Counted from the first letter of the stretch, positions 1 to 8,662 are shown. The stretch is DNA of 64,000 nt from Salegentibacter mishustinae (GCF_002900095.1 NZ_LLKN01000002.1:1240001-1304000); one strand, 5' to 3'. The notes: generated by a model from the sequence alone, not told the origin. Numbers and translations: made by a program.

Positions 1-1946
1 TAAAAATGCTGGGCTATACCATCAATACCATGAGTTTGGGTGGAATGGCAATTGCAATTGGAGCACTGGTAGATGATGCTATTATTGATGTGGAGAATGT
101 TTATAAACGCCTGCGCGAGAATATTCGAAAACCTAAAGCTGAAAGGCAGTCGGTGATCACCGTGGTAAGGGATGCATCGGTGGAAATTAGAAGTTCCATC
201 ATCATAGCAACCCTTATCATTATCGTCTCTTTTGTGCCGCTGTTTTTCCTTGGCGGAATGGAAGGCCGATTGCTGAAACCTCTGGGAATTGCTTTTATCA
301 CTTCAGTATTGACGTCGCTGATTGTAGCGGTAACCGTTACTCCCGTGCTGTGTAGCTATCTTCTGAAAAAGGAGAAAATGCTGAAAAAGCAGTCCGAAGG
401 AACAAAAGTGGAAAGATGGTTACAGAAGGCCTACGCCGATATTCTAAATCGTGCCTTAAAGATCCCTAAAACCGTGATCACGGTAACAGTGGTTGCTTTT
501 TTACTGAGTATTGCGTTATTTACGCAATTAGGAAGAAGTTTTCTTCCTGAATTCAACGAGGGATCACTAGTGATAAGTGTGGTGGGGCCTCCATCCATGT
601 CGCTAGAAGAAAGTAATAAGACTGGAAACCAGGTAGAGCAATTATTGCTTGAAATGGCTGAAGTGGATGTGGTTACCAGAAGGACTGGTAGGGCTGAACT
701 GGACGAGCATGCCCAGGGAGTAAATGCCGCCGAGATCGATGTACCATTCACCCTGGAAGATAAATCGAAGGAGGAGTTTTTTGAAGAGGTACGGAAGAAA
801 TTAAGTATCGTTCCGGGGGTTAATATTACGCTGGGGCAGCCCATTGCTCACCGTATCGATCATATGCTTTCAGGTACGAGAGCCAATATCGCAATTAAGA
901 TCTTTGGACCCGATCTTCAACAGCTATATGAAATAGGTAAAAACGTGGAGGAGAATATTACTCCTATCGATGGGCTTGCCGATGTAGCTGTTGATCAGCA
1001 GATCGAAGTACCACAGATCAAGATAAGCCCAAAACGACAGATCCTTTCAGCTTATGGAATGACCGTAGGACAGTTAATGGAGCAGGTAGATATCGCCTTT
1101 GCCGGTCACGAAGTTGGTGAGATTTATGAAGGTCAGAAGTATTTTGACCTGGTGGTGCGTTATAAGGAGGATGTTAGAAACAGCATTGAAAAAATCAGAA
1201 CTGCCTTGATAGGATTGCCAAATGGTTCACAGGTTCCATTGGAACAGCTCGCTAGTGTTTCTTCTGTAAGCAGTCCTAATACCATTAGCCGGGAAGATGT
1301 GCAAAGGAAAATCGTTGTTGCTGCCAATGTGCAGGGTCGGGATTTAAGAAGTGCGGTGGAAGAGATCCAGGTAACCGTGAATTCTTCAGTGACTATTCCC
1401 GAAGGTTACAGGGTACAATATGGCGGACAATTTGAAAGTGAATCCAGAGCTTCACAAATGCTGTTGATCACTGCCATTATTGCAATCTTCGTGATTTTCC
1501 TCCTGTTGTATTTTGAATTCAACAATGTGAAACTCGCTTTTGTTGTGCTTATCAATTTACCCCTGGCTTTGATTGGTGGAATCTTAATCGTATACTTTAC
1601 TTCAGGAATTGTAAGTATAGCTTCCACGATAGGTTTTATCAGTTTATTTGGGATCGCGACACGAAACGGAATTCTGCTGGTTTCGAGATATGAAGATCTG
1701 CGGAAGGAAGGCCTTAGGGGTTATGAGCTCATTAAATCTGGTGCGCTCGACAGGTTAAATCCAATTCTGATGACCGCGTTTACCACAGGACTGGCACTTA
1801 TTCCGCTAGCTTTAAAAGGAGGCGAACCGGGAAGTGAGATTCAAAGCCCAATGGCGGTGGTGATACTTGGAGGATTGCTCTCAGCAACGGTACTAAACCT
1901 GGTTGTGATACCTTGTGTGTATGAATTAGTTACGAGGGAAGATTAA
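1..1946 (+). CDS. Heavy-metal efflux RND transporter, CusA/CzcA type (5' truncated by window)
   Basis: This is the C-terminal ~646 residues of an inner-membrane HME-RND pump; full-length members have about 1,040, so the N-terminal third lies before the window and the frame is open to base 1. It drives proton-coupled export of cations such as Cu, Ag, Zn or Co through a tripartite envelope complex. The sequence opens in the TM4 region (GALVDDAIIDVENV), which carries the acidic proton-relay residues typical of the family. A large periplasmic loop follows, then the last TM bundle with FGIATRNGILLV and the closing SPMAVVILGGLLSATVLNLVV block. The metal cannot be read from this part alone, but the HMA and Mer-like genes next door, on the opposite strand, fit a metal-resistance cluster. 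The family is certain, the substrate is not. Confidence 0.93.
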   Translation, partial: KMLGYTINTMSLGGMAIAIGALVDDAIIDVENVYKRLRENIRKPKAERQSVITVVRDASVEIRSSIIIATLIIIVSFVPLFFLGGMEGRLLKPLGIAFITSVLTSLIVAVTVTPVLCSYLLKKEKMLKKQSEGTKVERWLQKAYADILNRALKIPKTVITVTVVAFLLSIALFTQLGRSFLPEFNEGSLVISVVGPPSMSLEESNKTGNQVEQLLLEMAEVDVVTRRTGRAELDEHAQGVNAAEIDVPFTLEDKSKEEFFEEVRKKLSIVPGVNITLGQPIAHRIDHMLSGTRANIAIKIFGPDLQQLYEIGKNVEENITPIDGLADVAVDQQIEVPQIKISPKRQILSAYGMTVGQLMEQVDIAFAGHEVGEIYEGQKYFDLVVRYKEDVRNSIEKIRTALIGLPNGSQVPLEQLASVSSVSSPNTISREDVQRKIVVAANVQGRDLRSAVEEIQVTVNSSVTIPEGYRVQYGGQFESESRASQMLLITAIIAIFVIFLLLYFEFNNVKLAFVVLINLPLALIGGILIVYFTSGIVSIASTIGFISLFGIATRNGILLVSRYEDLRKEGLRGYELIKSGALDRLNPILMTAFTTGLALIPLALKGGEPGSEIQSPMAVVILGGLLSATVLNLVVIPCVYELVTRED

Positions 1947-1972
1947 TTCATTTCTAAAATTTTAAAAAAAAT

Positions 1973-1998
1973 TGGCGGGCTCGATGTAGAGTCCGCCA
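1973..1998. terminator. Bidirectional hairpin terminator between convergent genes
   Basis: A ten-base-pair stem (TGGCGGGCTC against GAGTCCGCCA, one G-U pair) with a six-base loop lies between the RND gene and the convergent HMA gene. The A-run on its left gives a U-run for minus-strand transcripts, and a weaker T-rich stretch lies to the right. Confidence 0.75.
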
Positions 1999-2032
1999 TT
2001 AATTAATGTTCTTTAAAACTCCCTTTTTCCGG

Positions 2033-2518
2033 CTAATAAACCTGGGTGATATTTAATTTCCACTTATTAGTTAAATTACCGTCTTCTTCATCCTGAACTA
2101 TCCCTTTTACTTTTACAATTCCGGGTTTTAACCTGGAACGTAAGTTGGTAGAAGTTGCTTCAGCTATCTTAAAAGTTTCTTTCCCGGTTTGTATTGCATA
2201 AGTGCCATCCTGCTCAACGAAGTTGCCCTTTATAACTATTTCGGCATTCTTAGCTGAAAAACCATTCTTTTTTACTTCCTCCTGAATTTGCCTAAGGCTC
2301 AAGTTATTGTTATTTGCCAAATCAAGATAAGCTTTACCGTCATTCAGGCTAACCTGCACTTTTTCCAGGCCATCCAATTTTTCAAGACCTCGCTCCAGTC
2401 CATAAGCACAGGGGGCACAGTCCATTCCAAACACTTCCTGATCTATTTTCTGAATCTGGGCATTGGAACTAAAACTTCCAAATACAACAACTACAATTAA
2501 TAATACTATTTTTTTCAT
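2033..2518 (-). CDS. Periplasmic heavy-metal-associated (HMA) domain protein
   Basis: 161 residues with a cleavable signal peptide (MKKIVLLIVVVVFGSFSSNAQ), so the protein is exported. An HMA-like domain covers about residues 24-95 with the metal-binding motif GMDCAPC, in which the two Cys are two residues apart as in MerP and Atx1. A second domain of ~65 residues (VEQDGTYAIQTGKETFKI and onward) is not one I recognise. It is the last gene of the minus-strand unit starting at 4198. The likely role is metal capture or delivery in the periplasm beside the neighbouring efflux proteins. The HMA call is firm, the partner is inferred from position. Confidence 0.85.
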   Translation of the reverse strand: MKKIVLLIVVVVFGSFSSNAQIQKIDQEVFGMDCAPCAYGLERGLEKLDGLEKVQVSLNDGKAYLDLANNNNLSLRQIQEEVKKNGFSAKNAEIVIKGNFVEQDGTYAIQTGKETFKIAEATSTNLRSRLKPGIVKVKGIVQDEEDGNLTNKWKLNITQVY

Positions 2519-2545
2519 CTGTTTATTTTATTAAATTTATTTATA

Positions 2546-3385
2546 CTATAACCAATAACTTAAATTAATGGATACCCGATAGTTTTCTTTGATTGCCTTT
2601 GGGGTTAAATCCTGTACCACTGGAAACAGCGCTCCGAAAGAAATACCCCAAGCCCCGTAAAGTCCTAAGAATGAAGGTCCCACTAATACTTTTTTGCTAC
2701 GTTCGTCTGTAAAATTTTGTTGACCGGTATATTTATTGTCTCCTGGAAACTCGACTAATGATTCAATAAAAACCCGCCAATCGGGTTTAGGATAATCCCC
2801 CATAAAAACATCGGGACGATAACCTATCACCATGCTTGCATAGGGTAAATCGCCTAATTGCTCGTTGTCCTTTTCAAAATAATATTGGTAACCGCCACCT
2901 AACCAGGCGTACCAGGTACGTGAGGCATATCCCGTAGAAATGGCCCCATGGATAGAGTTCCCTACATTCACCTGTCCGCGAACATCCTCAGTAGGGGCAG
3001 ATACACCTAAAATTGCTGTGGATTCAAACCTCTTTCCTACCCCAAAAGCATTTGAAAAAAAACGATACCACAAAGCAGCCTCGATATCTCCATTGGAAGG
3101 CATCATACTATTTCCACGGGTTCGTGGAGCATTTTCCAGACGCTCAATCACAGTAGGAGTGGTAAGGGTAACCTGTAAATCTTCCGTAATGCCATAGAAA
3201 AATGTATACCGAAGCATATAAGAGGCCTCGTCTTCGGTCGCTATACTCATTCCGGAAGCGTTCATGATTATACCGCCTTTTGCCAGGGTGGGGGTTTGTA
3301 ATCCATAAATTGGGCCATGCCCCTGGGCTTCTACTTTATACAGTGTCGATAACCCTATGAATAGGATCAAAAAATAATTTTTCAT
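2546..3385 (-). CDS. Outer-membrane beta-barrel protein, transporter (MetA/phenol-degradation-like) type
   Basis: 279 residues from the start chosen at 3385, where MKNYFLILFIGLSTLYKVEA is a clean signal peptide. The open frame runs 37 codons further upstream but would overlap the MerT-like gene, so the internal Met is preferred. The mature protein has alternating aromatic beta strands, a GHGPIYGLQTPTLAKGG start, and a C-terminal aromatic residue (SINLSYWL), all typical of outer-membrane barrels of the PF13557-like transporter family that accompany metal and Mer-like genes in Bacteroidota. It lies 11 bases after the MerT-like gene, so the two are probably co-transcribed. Function beyond an outer-membrane channel or porin is inferred. 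Confidence 0.75.
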   Translation of the reverse strand: MKNYFLILFIGLSTLYKVEAQGHGPIYGLQTPTLAKGGIIMNASGMSIATEDEASYMLRYTFFYGITEDLQVTLTTPTVIERLENAPRTRGNSMMPSNGDIEAALWYRFFSNAFGVGKRFESTAILGVSAPTEDVRGQVNVGNSIHGAISTGYASRTWYAWLGGGYQYYFEKDNEQLGDLPYASMVIGYRPDVFMGDYPKPDWRVFIESLVEFPGDNKYTGQQNFTDERSKKVLVGPSFLGLYGAWGISFGALFPVVQDLTPKAIKENYRVSINLSYWL

Positions 3386-3396
3386 GTTTTGTAAAT

Positions 3397-3795
3397 TTAA
3401 ACTTCTAAAAATCTTTGAATGGGCAATAGTAAATAAGCAGCAAACAATCCAAGGACATAAAGGCCAAAGGAAAACCAAAGAATGGCTTTGCTCCATCTTG
3501 TTGCTGTATCACATGCGGTCTCATTTCCGTTTTCATCGATCTCGCAGGTTTGGTTTCTTTTTCTTCCGTAGAACAACCAGAAATTAAAGCCTATCATAAT
3601 CCCGGCAATCAGGAAGGTCCAGTCTTTATATTTGCTCATGGTAATGAGCCAGGGCAGGTCAGAAGCCAATCCCGCAACCACAGCTCCCATTCCCAGGGCA
3701 ACCAGTAGCGAAGGCAGGGCGCAACACAGTAAGGTGGAAACCGAGGTAAAAAGGGATCCTATACTTACGAAGTCTTCTTTTATTTTAGCAAACAT
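3397..3795 (-). CDS. MerT-like inner-membrane metal transport protein
   Basis: 132 residues with three or four predicted membrane helices. The first helix carries a vicinal Cys pair (LLCCALPSLL, residues 24-25), the feature through which MerT-type proteins take Hg(II) or similar soft metals across the inner membrane. A second Cys pair lies in the loop around residues 73-84 (TCEIDENGNETAC). It lies 25 bases after the HMA protein at 3821-4198, which would act as its MerP-like donor. The assignment rests on this arrangement plus the general MerT/MerTP look; the transported metal is unknown. Confidence 0.75.
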   Translation of the reverse strand: MFAKIKEDFVSIGSLFTSVSTLLCCALPSLLVALGMGAVVAGLASDLPWLITMSKYKDWTFLIAGIMIGFNFWLFYGRKRNQTCEIDENGNETACDTATRWSKAILWFSFGLYVLGLFAAYLLLPIQRFLEV

Positions 3796-3820
3796 CTTTA
3801 TTGTTTTTATACAGGTATCT

Positions 3821-4198
3821 CTATCCGTTTACAGAAGCCCCCTTTTCGGTTACAACTTCCACTTCAAACCCACGGTCTTTGATAAGGGAGAGTATCTTTT
3901 CTTCTGAAATCTGCTTTGGATCATATTCAATTATCGAGGAGCTTTTATCAAAGCTTGTTTCACTTTTAATAATGCCTTTTTGCTCCTTCAACATTGAATC
4001 GATACCATTAGCACAACCGGACTGGCAATGCATGCCTTTAATTTTTAAGTGTAAGATTTTTTCCGTCATCTCCTTTTGGATTTTAAATTCAATTTGATTT
4101 TCATTTTTCTGATCCATAGCGCTAGCGGTATTTCCAGAAAACGCAAGGGTCGTTCCGGTTAACAATACCGCGAATAATTCTTTATGTAAACCTATCAT
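3821..4198 (-). CDS. MerP-like HMA protein
   Basis: 125 residues with an N-terminal signal-like stretch (FAVLLTGTTLAFSGNTASA) and an HMA fold at about 48-118. The metal motif reads GMHCQSGC, with three residues between the two Cys instead of the usual two. The domain otherwise follows the beta-alpha-beta pattern (KILHLKIKGMHC, IIKSETSFDKSSSIIEYDP, IKDRGFEVEVV). It is the first gene of a four-gene minus-strand unit and has a G-tract operator-like motif about 50-60 bases upstream. Likely role: periplasmic metal relay to the MerT-like protein. Confidence 0.82.
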   Translation of the reverse strand: MIGLHKELFAVLLTGTTLAFSGNTASAMDQKNENQIEFKIQKEMTEKILHLKIKGMHCQSGCANGIDSMLKEQKGIIKSETSFDKSSSIIEYDPKQISEEKILSLIKDRGFEVEVVTEKGASVNG

Positions 4199-4246
4199 CT
4201 TATAATTGATTTTTAAAAATTAACTATGTCAAAATTAGGGGCAGCA

Positions 4247-4260
4247 GGGGGGTGGTAACC
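4247..4260. promoter_or_regulatory. G-tract operator candidate 1 (CsoR/FrmR-type)
   Basis: GGGGGGTGGTAACC lies 49-62 bases upstream of the MerP-like gene. It matches the shape GGGG(T/A)GGTnnCC seen in front of three other units of this cluster. G-tract operators flanked by short inverted bases are what CsoR/RcnR/FrmR repressors bind. Confidence 0.6.
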
Positions 4261-4332
4261 AAATTAGATTTTATTTTTTTCTTTAAAAAAATCCTACTGC
4301 TTAATCTTCTAAAAATCTGAAATATTCTTTTT

Positions 4333-4680
4333 TCATTTTTTCTTTCGGATAGTATAATGAATGGTCTGGGCAATTATCAGCCCCTCGCGCACTATGTAGG
4401 AATCTGCTCCGTCATCTATTTGTGAACTGTCTGAATATGCAGTCCATTCCAGAAAAGCTATTTCATCTTCAAAAAGAAAATTGATATAGTTAAACTCCGC
4501 TTCGGGGAAATCCTTTATCAGCATTTTATTTAATTCCCTTAGTCCTTCATGTCCTTTATAAATACCATGCGTAGTAAGCAGGATCAAATCTTTGGAAAAG
4601 TTTTTCTGCAGATCCTCTTCTATAGATCCCTTTTTAGAAAGTTCTAGATGATCTTTTAATACTTCTTCTGTAGTTCTCAT
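4333..4680 (-). CDS. SnoaL-like / NTF2-fold protein
   Basis: 115 residues with no signal or membrane segment. The pattern of an N-terminal helix (EEVLKDHLELSKKGSIEEDL), then YKGHEGLRELNKML and a curved sheet (AEFNYINFLFEDEIAFLEWTAY) is that of the SnoaL/NTF2 cone fold. These proteins are often annotated as nuclear transport factor 2 family and have varied, mostly unknown activities. It is the last gene of the unit permease-MFS-DoxX-SnoaL, 54 bases after the DoxX-like gene. Its place in a metal cluster suggests a stress-related role, but nothing in the sequence shows a catalytic function. Confidence 0.7.
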   Translation of the reverse strand: MRTTEEVLKDHLELSKKGSIEEDLQKNFSKDLILLTTHGIYKGHEGLRELNKMLIKDFPEAEFNYINFLFEDEIAFLEWTAYSDSSQIDDGADSYIVREGLIIAQTIHYTIRKKK

Positions 4681-4734
4681 AGGCTAAAAATTTTAAATTT
4701 AAACTAGGCTTTAAAAAATTGTTTGCAGCACATT

Positions 4735-5190
4735 CTATTTTTCGGGATTAGCCCTTATGGATACCTTATTTGTTGTTGAGACCCAAATATTGATCACTGC
4801 TGCCAGTATAATTATATTTTTCATTACATATTGACCTTTCATAGTTAATACAAATGGGAAATGGGAGAACATTTTTTCGGGAAAAATGAAGAAGGTTGAA
4901 AAAGTTCCTAACATATGCAGGAAAAGTAAGCCTAAAGCCCATTTCAAAAACTTCCCCGATAACAAGCATATGCCAATAAGGCTTTCACAAATAGCCAATA
5001 CAGGCATACAACTTCCTTGTGGAAAGAAATGGCCGCTCAGGGTACAAATGGTTGAGGAAGCTAAATCTTCCGCCGGGCTCAGCCCAACAAAAAATTTAAC
5101 CATCCCAAACCAGATGAAAATTATGCCAATGCTCCACCTTAAAAAGGTTATGGCCTTACCAGAATCTAAATGGTTGTTGTAGCTTATCAT
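4735..5190 (-). CDS. DoxX/DUF417-like integral membrane protein
   Basis: 151 residues with four hydrophobic helices and the features RWSIGIIFIWFGMVKFFVGL near the N-terminus and FVLTMKGQYVMKNIIIL in the last third. Both are typical of DoxX/DUF417 (YkgB-like) inner-membrane proteins. The gene start overlaps the MFS stop by four bases, so translation is probably coupled. The family is linked to oxidative or thiol stress in several bacteria; the role here is inferred from position only. Confidence 0.72.
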   Translation of the reverse strand: MISYNNHLDSGKAITFLRWSIGIIFIWFGMVKFFVGLSPAEDLASSTICTLSGHFFPQGSCMPVLAICESLIGICLLSGKFLKWALGLLFLHMLGTFSTFFIFPEKMFSHFPFVLTMKGQYVMKNIIILAAVINIWVSTTNKVSIRANPEK

Positions 5191-6380
5191 TTAGTTGATA
5201 ATTTTATTTCTGTCTTTAAAAGTTTTGCGGCTACAATCGTAAATACTACCTGTACAACCGCAAAAATAATTAACGCCTGATCTAACCCTAATTTCAATAA
5301 TTCCCCAAACAATAAGCTCCCAAGGCCAAAGCCGGTAAACAATGCAAAAACATTCAGTCCCATGGCCTGGCCTCCCTTTGTTTTACCACCCAATTCGGTT
5401 ACTATACCTGCAAATAGAGGTTGAGTGAGGTCGTATCCCAAAGAGATCAAGGTGACTGCAAGGGCCGCGACAAGAACGGGTATTTCCAGGGCGAGACTGG
5501 CTGTTGCTATGGCCGCTGTTGCCAAGCCTGTTAAAATAATAGGATATCGCCCCCTGCGATCGGCTGCGCGCCCTATAAGGGAACCAAAGAAAAATCCTGG
5601 CAGGCCATAACCCAGAATGGCCAAACCAATTTCTATTGGCCCCAGATCATACTTTTGTACAAAATAGACCCCTAACCAGGTATAAATACCTGAATGGAAG
5701 ATCCCATTCCAGAATACAAATAAATAGGTCCTTAACCCGCGTGGGAAAGCAAGTAGCCTGTAAAACCCACCTACCATTTTTTTGAATGAAGTACGATTGG
5801 ATTTATGAGGTTCCTGTTTCCAGCCCATTCGGGCTACCTGTATCCACAAAGCCAAAGCGGCCAAGAGGACAGTTGCCAAAAATAACATACGCCAGCCTGT
5901 ATAAGGTTCCAACATTACCCCGGCGGTAGAACCTAAAGCCATTCCCCCTTCCATAGCGGCAAATAAAAGTCCCAGGGGTCTCCCTCTCTCTGAAGGTTTG
6001 AACATATCTCCTACAAGTGCCAGGGACATTGGCACCACACCGCTTGCCCCTAAACCCGTTAGCAATCGTAACAGGATGAGTTGTGAAGCAGATTGCACCA
6101 GGGCGGTTATCGCTGTTAATACAATAAAAGCCAGTAGGGATATTTGAAGTATGCGTTTTCTTCCAAATTTATCGGATATGAAACCATAAAACAGGACTGA
6201 AACTCCGTAAGCCAGCATATAAGCTGGTACTATAAGACCAATCCGCTGTTCTGATACATTAAAAATAGTTGCCAGTTTAGGAATAAGTGGCGCTATCATA
6301 TACGCCTGAAAAAATATTAAACCCGCTGCCATGGCCAGGGGAGCAAAAATGGTTTTTAAGGGTTTATTTAGATTGTCCAT
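5187..6380 (-). CDS. MFS transporter (drug/arabinose-efflux type)
   Basis: 397 residues with twelve predicted membrane helices. The conserved loop 2-3 motif reads GFISDKFGRKRILQIS, and its repeat in the second half is IGRAADRRGRYPIILTG; both are hallmarks of the Major Facilitator Superfamily. It lies 25 bases downstream of the permease reading frame and overlaps the DoxX-like gene by four bases, so it belongs to the same minus-strand unit. The substrate cannot be read from the sequence. The unit's G-tract operator suggests induction by the same signal as the Csp and thioredoxin-like genes. Confidence 0.88.
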   Translation of the reverse strand: MDNLNKPLKTIFAPLAMAAGLIFFQAYMIAPLIPKLATIFNVSEQRIGLIVPAYMLAYGVSVLFYGFISDKFGRKRILQISLLAFIVLTAITALVQSASQLILLRLLTGLGASGVVPMSLALVGDMFKPSERGRPLGLLFAAMEGGMALGSTAGVMLEPYTGWRMLFLATVLLAALALWIQVARMGWKQEPHKSNRTSFKKMVGGFYRLLAFPRGLRTYLFVFWNGIFHSGIYTWLGVYFVQKYDLGPIEIGLAILGYGLPGFFFGSLIGRAADRRGRYPIILTGLATAAIATASLALEIPVLVAALAVTLISLGYDLTQPLFAGIVTELGGKTKGGQAMGLNVFALFTGFGLGSLLFGELLKLGLDQALIIFAVVQVVFTIVAAKLLKTEIKLSTK

Positions 6381-6405
6381 TATTGGAAGGTTTTGAAATT
6401 TATAT

Positions 6406-7527
6406 TCATTTGGCTTTTTGAATAAACTGCCATCTCACAATTAGCAGAACAATCCCGATGATCCCAAAAATAATATTCAGATAAAAAGTATGGGAATTGG
6501 TATCAAAACTTAGCATGTTTTGTAAAGATTCAGGGCGTGCTGTGGGAATTGCATTAAAAACGGCAAAAAGATAATGTACGGTTATCCCGGCAGCTACCAT
6601 ACATACGTATAGCAATAGAGACATATAGATGGTAAATTTCCAGCCGTAGTACTTTGCATTAAGATATATTACCGTAGCCGCAACCAGGTCTGCTCACAGG
6701 AAAGCCATTACCCCGGCAAAAGAAGCATTTTTTGACCATAAGATCGCCGCCAATGGTATATTGCCCAGGGAACCAACAAAAGTAAAGACAGCCAGGATAG
6801 GAGCTACCAAAGCATGTTCCACTATTGCGAGGAAAGACTGGGTTTCGGCACCACTTTCAAGAAAAATTGAATTCCAAAAACTGTCGGGTACAAAAGCCGA
6901 AACGATTCCTGCAATGGTAAAACCTATCAATACTTCTTTGTAGGCCATTTTCCATTCTCCAAGAAATTTATAGCTGATGATTTTAATCCCTTTCTTAGAA
7001 GTAAGCTTTTCATACCATTTCATTCCCTCGGGAGAAGGGTGTTTCAATTCTTCGGCTTCCAGTTTTTCGGCATGTTCCTTTCCGGCCCGGGCAACTTTTT
7101 TTGATATAAAAAAGCGGTACAATAAATAAGCATATATAATCATTATTGTCCCGAGTGCGAAATTGGCAACAACAAATTTCCATCCTACCAACAGCCATAA
7201 TACTATTCCTGTTTCTATTACAAGATTTGTAGTGGCTATTAAAAAAGAAATAGCATTTTTAGGATGGGCACCCTTTACCATTACTGATCGCGTGGCCGCC
7301 AGAGAAGCGAAAGAACACGAAGAAGATATAAAACCAAAAAATCCGCCAAGACTCATTTGCTTTATCCCGGTTTTACCTAACACATTGGACATTTGTTCCC
7401 TGGTGACCAAAGTTTGGATAGCAGCGGAAAGGATATAGCCTAAAATAAAAGCCCATAAAGTATACCATATTAATAATCCGGTAGTTTTTAAAGATTCGAC
7501 AAGGAGTTGTAAAATATTTGATTCCAT
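6406..7527 (-). pseudogene. YraQ/UPF0718-family permease interrupted by an in-frame TGA
   Basis: The minus-strand frame encodes a permease with SSSCSFASLAATRS in its first half, a central hydrophilic linker (HAEKLEAEELKHPSPEG) and a second transport half. The frame is closed by TGA at 6694-6696, right after GVMAFL, and continues without a shift as ADLVAATVIYLNAKYYGWKF for about 95 more codons to 6406, including two more membrane helices. The break is a single stop codon with no indel, most simply TGG (Trp) to TGA. The 277-residue product may still be made, but it would lack the last helices. It heads the minus-strand unit with MFS, DoxX and SnoaL, and has an operator-like G-tract at 7608. A natural nonsense mutation or sequencing error is more likely than recoding. 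Confidence 0.85.
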
Positions 7528-7607
7528 AATGGGTTGGTTTTGATAAATATTTATTTAAAAATGCATTAAACAAAAATTAAAGAGGTGCCAAACATAAAAT
7601 CGAACAT

Positions 7608-7619
7608 AGGGTGGTATCC
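7608..7619. promoter_or_regulatory. G-tract operator candidate 2
   Basis: AGGGTGGTATCC, 81-92 bases upstream of the permease, in the series GGGG(T/A)GGTnnCC. It lies inside a short palindrome (TAGG...CCTA). Confidence 0.55.
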
Positions 7620-7643
7620 TAATGTTAGCTTTCTTTATTAAAA

Positions 7644-7673
7644 AAAAGGAGCAACTTTTTAGCCGCTCCTTTT
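7644..7673 (-). terminator. Rho-independent terminator after the Csp gene
   Basis: A nine-base-pair perfect stem (AAAAGGAGC against GCTCCTTTT, 12-base loop), with an A-run on its left giving the U-run for minus-strand transcripts. It separates the copper-storage gene from the permease unit. Confidence 0.8.
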
Positions 7674-7693
7674 AAATTTTTTTTACATTTTTT

Positions 7694-8020
7694 TTAAGCT
7701 GCCATTTCTTTACAGCTTTCGGCACAGGTTCGACATTTTTCTGCGCATTGCTGGCAAACTTCACTGTCAAACTTTGCACATTCATCAGCACAGGCTTTAC
7801 ATAAGTCGGCACAAATGGCACATAGGCGTTTTGAATAATCAGACTGGCTTGCAAGTAGTTGAACACAGGCTGTGCATAAAGCAATACAATCCAGACAAAA
7901 TTTGTGGCATTCTTTCATGTCTGGTTCCCCCAAATGTTGGTCAAGGCAAATTCTCGCCGCAGTAATGCAGGCGTTGCAATCATCGATACATTTTTGCATT
8001 TCTGAACTTAATGGTTTCAT
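7694..8020 (-). CDS. Cys-rich four-helix-bundle copper storage protein (Csp, DUF326-like)
   Basis: 108 residues with 19 Cys arranged as repeated CxxxC, CxxC and CxxxCxxC along predicted helices (KCIDDCNAC, KFCLDCIALCTAC, RLCAICADLCKACADEC, VCQQCAEKCRTCAESC). This is the signature of Csp proteins, whose four-helix bundle holds many Cu(I) ions on inward-facing Cys. No signal peptide or Tat motif is visible, so it is the cytosolic type. It is a single-gene unit with its own G-tract operator-like motif upstream and a strong terminator downstream. Its likely job is to buffer Cu(I) or a related thiophilic metal. Confidence 0.88.
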   Translation of the reverse strand: MKPLSSEMQKCIDDCNACITAARICLDQHLGEPDMKECHKFCLDCIALCTACVQLLASQSDYSKRLCAICADLCKACADECAKFDSEVCQQCAEKCRTCAESCKEMAA

Positions 8021-8114
8021 AATTTAAATGGTTTTAGTTACTTCCTGATTTGCTCGGAAATCAGAAATAAAAGATTAAGAGCCGAACCTCTTTTCAAATA
8101 TCGACTCATAGCCC

Positions 8115-8125
8115 GGGGGGTAGGC
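8115..8125. promoter_or_regulatory. G-tract operator candidate 3 (weaker match)
   Basis: GGGGGGTAGGC lies about 95-105 bases upstream of the Csp start. It keeps the G-tract but departs from the GGTnnCC half seen in the other four copies. Confidence 0.4.
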
Positions 8126-8171
8126 AAGCCGATTAATAAAGATTTAACATTTTAATTTGATTAAAAAAAAA

Positions 8172-8191
8172 GGCAGCCAAAAATGGCTGCC
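8172..8191 (-). terminator. Rho-independent terminator after the thioredoxin-like gene
   Basis: An eight-base-pair perfect stem (GGCAGCCA against TGGCTGCC, four-base loop), with a nine-A tract on the left that becomes a U-run in the minus-strand transcript. Confidence 0.85.
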
Positions 8192-8231
8192 ATAAAAAGT
8201 TTCAGATTTTAATTTCAGTACGATGGTTTTG

Positions 8232-8504
8232 CTAACTGGCTTTTCCTATTCCTGCTTCGATAAGTTTTTCTTTGCTTATACCATTGTTTGTACAGCACTC
8301 AAGCAATTTTCCATCAACCGCCACCGCGGGAATTCTCTTTACACCGTACTCCTGCACTTTGTCTATACAGGTCTTATCCTCACATTGTTCCACCAGGTTA
8401 TAGGTGGTAATCTCGCAACTATCGCAGGACAACTCTTTCACCATTTTTACAACCGGATCACAAACCGGACAATTTGCCGTAAATATTTCTATTTGTCTTT
8501 TCAT
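8232..8504 (-). CDS. Thioredoxin/glutaredoxin-fold small protein
   Basis: 90 residues: beta1 with a redox-type motif (IEIFTANCPVCDPVV, CPVC at residues 12-15), further Cys pairs (SCDSCE, QCEDKTC), the cis-Pro loop (KRIPAVAVDGKL) and a CC pair after it. This is the short thioredoxin-like family often found with mercury or copper genes. It could reduce or deliver metal-bound thiols in the cytosol. It is a single-gene unit between its own terminator and a G-tract operator-like motif. The fold is well supported, the partner unknown. Confidence 0.82.
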   Translation of the reverse strand: MKRQIEIFTANCPVCDPVVKMVKELSCDSCEITTYNLVEQCEDKTCIDKVQEYGVKRIPAVAVDGKLLECCTNNGISKEKLIEAGIGKAS

Positions 8505-8578
8505 TTTTTTTTGAATTTAAATTAACAATCAGTTTTATCCTTCTTATTAAAGAACAATCCAAAGATAAGAGCGGAACC

Positions 8579-8590
8579 GGGGTGGTCTCC
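8579..8590. promoter_or_regulatory. G-tract operator candidate 4
   Basis: GGGGTGGTCTCC, 75-86 bases upstream of the thioredoxin-like gene; a full match to the GGGG(T/A)GGTnnCC series. Confidence 0.6.
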
Positions 8591-8596
8591 AAATAA

Positions 8597-8625
8597 AAAA
8601 ACCTGCTTTTTTACGACAGATTTTT
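8597..8625 (-). terminator. Probable terminator after the CsoR-family gene
   Basis: Nine-base arms (AAAAACCTG against CAGATTTTT, one mismatch) lie downstream of the repressor gene. The A-rich left side would give U residues in the minus-strand RNA. Confidence 0.5.
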
Positions 8626-8662
8626 ATTAGTATTAAAATTAAATGGAAAATTTTTGAATGTT

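Noticed and set aside
6694-6696. Selenocysteine or other recoding at the permease TGA
   Set aside because: No SECIS-like hairpin was seen just downstream and the residue would replace a probable Trp, so a simple nonsense change is preferred.
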